From positions 3,125-67,124 of the forward strand of contig CAKQWJ010000009.1 in assembly GCA_934278925.1 (NCBI GenBank): a DNA stretch of 64,000 bases, written 5' to 3'. The stretch comes from an uncultured Clostridia bacterium. Its GTDB lineage: Bacteria > Bacillota > Clostridia > Peptostreptococcales > Anaerovoracaceae. The translations under genes were made by a program, and so were the position numbers. The notes below the pieces were generated by a model that did not search any database, had not been told where the DNA came from, and saw nothing but the letters and a program-made list of their open reading frames with translations. Of the stretch, positions 61,641 through 64,000 are shown piece by piece (the stretch's first letter is position 1; every line of letters starts with the position of its first letter).

Positions 61641-62553
61641 CCTCATTCAGAAATTAACGGATTTTTTTCTGAAGCGAGGGGGTGAGATTTCCGATCCGGC
61701 AGCCCGGGCGCGGGCAAAAAGAAAATACGGACGGCTCCTGGTGGCGGCGGTTCTCCTGATCAGCGGCGGGGGGACGGCCTTGCTTCTGGTGGGCGCATAC
61801 ACGCTGCATCCTTGGGCGGGCTGCGCCCTGGAGACCTGGCTCACCTACCGGTTGCTGGCGGCCCGGAATCTACGGGATGCATCCATGAGGGTGTACCATG
61901 CCCTTCAAACCGGTTCGTTGGCGGATGCCCGGCATGCGGTGTCCATGATTGTGGGCCGGGACACCACCGTGCTGGATGAAACCGGTGTGACCAAAGCCGC
62001 GGTGGAAACCGTGGCGGAGAATACCTCCGACGGGGTCATCGCCCCGATGCTGTATATGGCCTTTGGAGGACCGGTGCCGGGCATGATGTACAAAGCCGTC
62101 AACACCATGGATTCCATGGTGGGCTATCGAAACGACAAATACATGGATTTCGGAAGAGCCGCCGCCCGGCTGGACGATGCGGTCAATTTCATCCCCGCCC
62201 GCATCAGCGGCCTGCTGATGGTGGCGGCGGCGTTTCTGTTGGAATTATTGGAGTGCCTTCGCGGTTCCGAGAAAATATACAGCGGCCGTCGTGCTTTCCG
62301 AATCTTCCTTCGGGACCGGCGAAAGCATGCCAGCCCAAACGCAGCCCATACGGAAGCTGCTTGCGCCGGAGCCCTGGGAATTCAGCTGGCGGGAAATGCC
62401 CGATACTTTGGCCGGGTGGTGGAAAAACCAACCTTGGGAGAGGATCTTCGGCCGGTTCGCCCGGAGGATATTCCCCGGGCGAACCGGCTGATGCTGGGCG
62501 CGGCGGTGCTGTGTGAATGCATCTGCTTAGGAATGATGGGACTGCTATTTTAA
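61546..62553 (+). CDS. cbiB: adenosylcobinamide-phosphate synthase
   Basis: 335 residues from ATG 61546 (AAGGA about 12 bases upstream; TTG 61543 is adjacent). CbiB begins with the conserved VLDLILGDPENWNHPVRRIG, so the start must lie inside the preceding gene, a 95-bp overlap in another frame. Membrane protein with VGRDTTVLDETGVTKAAVET (about 133), NTSDGVIAPM and YRNDKYMDFGRA. It attaches the aminopropanol (phosphate) linker to cobyric acid. Confidence 0.93.
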   Translation: MYHGTAFAAGFVLDLILGDPENWNHPVRRIGNLIQKLTDFFLKRGGEISDPAARARAKRKYGRLLVAAVLLISGGGTALLLVGAYTLHPWAGCALETWLTYRLLAARNLRDASMRVYHALQTGSLADARHAVSMIVGRDTTVLDETGVTKAAVETVAENTSDGVIAPMLYMAFGGPVPGMMYKAVNTMDSMVGYRNDKYMDFGRAAARLDDAVNFIPARISGLLMVAAAFLLELLECLRGSEKIYSGRRAFRIFLRDRRKHASPNAAHTEAACAGALGIQLAGNARYFGRVVEKPTLGEDLRPVRPEDIPRANRLMLGAAVLCECICLGMMGLLF

Positions 62554-62569
62554 AACAAAGGAGAGATTC

Positions 62570-63694
62570 GTGCACGGAGGAAATATATATAGGAACAGAA
62601 TTGAATACGATTTCTCGGTGAATCTGAATCCGTTGGGACCTCCGGAGTCGGTGCGGGACGCTCTGGCGGCGGCCCTGAATCACGTGGAGGAATACCCGGA
62701 TCCGGAATACCGGGAGCTTCGCCGGAAATTGGCGAATTACTGGCAGCTGTCGGAAGAACAGCTCGTGCCGGGCAACGGCGCATCGGAGCTGATTCCCGGC
62801 ATCATTCGGACCCTTGCCCCGAAAACCTGCATGGTGACGGCGCCCTGCTATTCCGGTTACGAAACCGCGTTGAACTCTGCGGCCCCGTCCTGCCGGATTC
62901 ATCGGATTCCTTTGCGGGAGGAAGATGATTTTACCCTGCCGGAAAATATCTGCCGGGAGATCGTCCGGGCGAAGCCGGACCTGCTGATTCTAACCAATCC
63001 CAACAACCCCAACGGAAAGCGAATCTCGGCGAATCGCATCCGGGAAATTGTCGATGCCTGCCGGATGACGGGAACGGTGCTGCTGACGGACGAGTGTTTT
63101 CTGGCGCTGAGCGGCGGGGATGAGGATTCCCTGATTCATCGCATCCGAAGCGAGGCGCTGCCGGCGGTGGTGCTCCGGGCATTCACCAAAACCTTCGCCA
63201 TTCCCGGGGTGCGCCTGGGATATGCCGTTTGCTCCGCTCCCATGGCGGAAAGAATCCAACGGGAACTGCCGGAATGGAACCTGTCCGTCTTCGCCCAGTA
63301 CGCCGGAAGGGCGGCCTTGGAGGCCGCATCACCGGGAAACTCGTCACCGGGAAGCTCCGCGTTTGGCACCTCCACACTTGGCACCTCCACACTTGGCACC
63401 TCCACACCGAAAGCCTTCGATTATTTAGCGGCCTCGGTGGAGATGATTGCCCGGGAACGGGAATTTCTTTCGGCGGAACTTGAGAAATTGGGGTTCCGGG
63501 TATTCTCATCCGATGCCAATTACATTCTCTTCCGGTCTCCGGACCGGGAGCTGCCCCGAAAACTCCTGGAGAAGGGGATTCTGATTCGGGACTGCCGGGA
63601 TTACCACGGGCTGACCGCCGGGTTCTATCGGACAGCGGTGCGGACCCACCGGGAGAACACGGCGCTTCTTCGGTGCTTGAGAAACATCAAATAA
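62570..63694 (+). CDS. cobD: L-threonine-O-3-phosphate decarboxylase-like PLP enzyme
   Basis: 374 residues from GTG 62570, with AAGGAGAG upstream. It starts with HGGN and DFSVNLNPLGPP as CobD proteins do. NPNNPNGKRIS (about 144), TDECFLALSG (about 170) and the PLP Lys in RAFTKTFAIPGVRLGY (about 209). An inserted low-complexity stretch at about 256-279 (SPGNSSPGSSAFGTSTLGTS) comes from 15-bp tandem repeats. It supplies aminopropanol phosphate to CbiB, encoded just upstream. Last gene of the cobalamin operon. Confidence 0.9.
   Translation: MHGGNIYRNRIEYDFSVNLNPLGPPESVRDALAAALNHVEEYPDPEYRELRRKLANYWQLSEEQLVPGNGASELIPGIIRTLAPKTCMVTAPCYSGYETALNSAAPSCRIHRIPLREEDDFTLPENICREIVRAKPDLLILTNPNNPNGKRISANRIREIVDACRMTGTVLLTDECFLALSGGDEDSLIHRIRSEALPAVVLRAFTKTFAIPGVRLGYAVCSAPMAERIQRELPEWNLSVFAQYAGRAALEAASPGNSSPGSSAFGTSTLGTSTLGTSTPKAFDYLAASVEMIAREREFLSAELEKLGFRVFSSDANYILFRSPDRELPRKLLEKGILIRDCRDYHGLTAGFYRTAVRTHRENTALLRCLRNIK
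63329..63407 (+). repeat. 15-bp tandem repeats inside cobD
   Basis: TTGGCACCTCCACAC occurs three times in perfect tandem (63363-63407), and before it TCACCGGGAAACTCG is imperfectly duplicated (63329-63358). Both periods keep the frame. They encode a flexible Gly/Ser/Thr loop. Confidence 0.9.
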
Positions 63695-63698
63695 TTGG

Positions 63699-63744
63699 AA
63701 GAGATGCACGGAGGGCGGAAGTCGCCTTTCGTGCATCTCTTTTC
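63699..63744 (+). terminator. terminator of the cobalamin operon
   Basis: AAGAGATGCACG (63699-63710) pairs with CGTGCATCTCTT (63730-63741), with an inner GGCG/CGCC pairing, followed by TTTC. Confidence 0.85.
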
Positions 63745-64000
63745 ATCTAAAGGATTCTTCGCGAATATTTGGGGGATAGTTAATGGTAACTATCCCGCTT
63801 TTAGTTTGGACGGCCTCGAAGAACCAAAAGGCGACGAGTCAGTTTTTGAAAATAGAATCTCCTGATGCCGAAAATCAAATATGCCTGGAATTTCTGAGCG
63901 ACTTCACGCTAATTTGACAATTTCGGGTGAATTGAAAAAGTAAGTTCCAGTTCAGCCAAAAACTTTCCGCTTTGCAAAAGTAAATTCTGGTAGGGGGGCT
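63745..64000. repeat. gene-free end of window with repeat copy
   Basis: No gene is seen. Bases 63878-63911 repeat 6424-6457 with three mismatches in 34, including GAGCGACTTCACGCTA; a TTTGCAAAAG motif near 63975 also has a counterpart near 6630, in the same order. The element probably continues past the window. Confidence 0.6.

Overview
The window comes from an anaerobic, amino-acid-fermenting Gram-positive bacterium, most likely a Clostridia/Peptostreptococcales-type Bacillota. This is inferred from the complete reductive 2-hydroxyacyl-CoA branch (as in Clostridioides difficile leucine fermentation), an anaerobic cobalamin pathway, sortase-type wall anchors, lipobox lipoproteins, strong AGGAGG ribosome binding sites and intrinsic terminators. 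The exact genus cannot be read from the sequence. No rRNA, tRNA, CRISPR array or phage module was seen.

Layout. 1-6350: an accessory patch holding the 3' end of a RelE/ParE-type toxin, a small secreted protein, a cupin with an eroded 5' end, a DUF1016 (YhcG-type) nuclease gene broken by an internal deletion and then by an IS1634-like element (exact ends 2331-4158, 6-bp target duplication), a Fic protein, a YbaK-type deacylase and a peptide deformylase. 6350-6830: a gene-free stretch of TTCACGC/GCGTGAA repeats that recurs at the window end. 6829-18170: a divergent LysR regulator and the hadI-hadB-hadC-hadA-ldhA-acdB-etfB-etfA operon, closed by a butyrate-kinase-type gene. 18170-31320: two wall-anchored surface proteins made of pilin-like isopeptide modules. 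The first is 3070 residues with an exact 1914-bp super-repeat, and an 11-G tract lies upstream of it. 31320-35060: csoR-copA-mntP metal homeostasis with twin CsoR operators. 35100-41100: a membrane protein, an M16C metallopeptidase, pyruvate kinase and a small AT-rich membrane protein gene.

41100-42130 is gene-free and unusual: a cluster of related hairpins (arms TGATGCATG/CATGCATCA) is followed by five exact-period 86-bp tandem repeats, each able to fold. 42130-42800 is a divergent YdjY-like lipoprotein.

42930-63745 is one cobalamin-riboswitch-controlled locus of about 20 kb: an exported CbiK chelatase, a lipoprotein, a FecBCD-type ABC importer, then cbiP-cbiC-cbiD-cbiF-cbiG-cbiH-cbiJ/E/T-cbiA-(Cys-rich small protein)-cobT-cobU-cobS-cobU'/cobC-cbiB-cobD. 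Many genes overlap by a few bases, one pair by 95. CbiL and a corrinoid adenosyltransferase are not in the window. The locus would scavenge metal, tetrapyrrole or corrinoid and complete adenosylcobalamin assembly.

The most interesting leads are the poly-G tract in front of the giant adhesin, the folded 86-bp array with its neighbouring hairpin family, the internal CopZ-like start inside copA, the exported chelatase, and the doubled CobU-like proteins.
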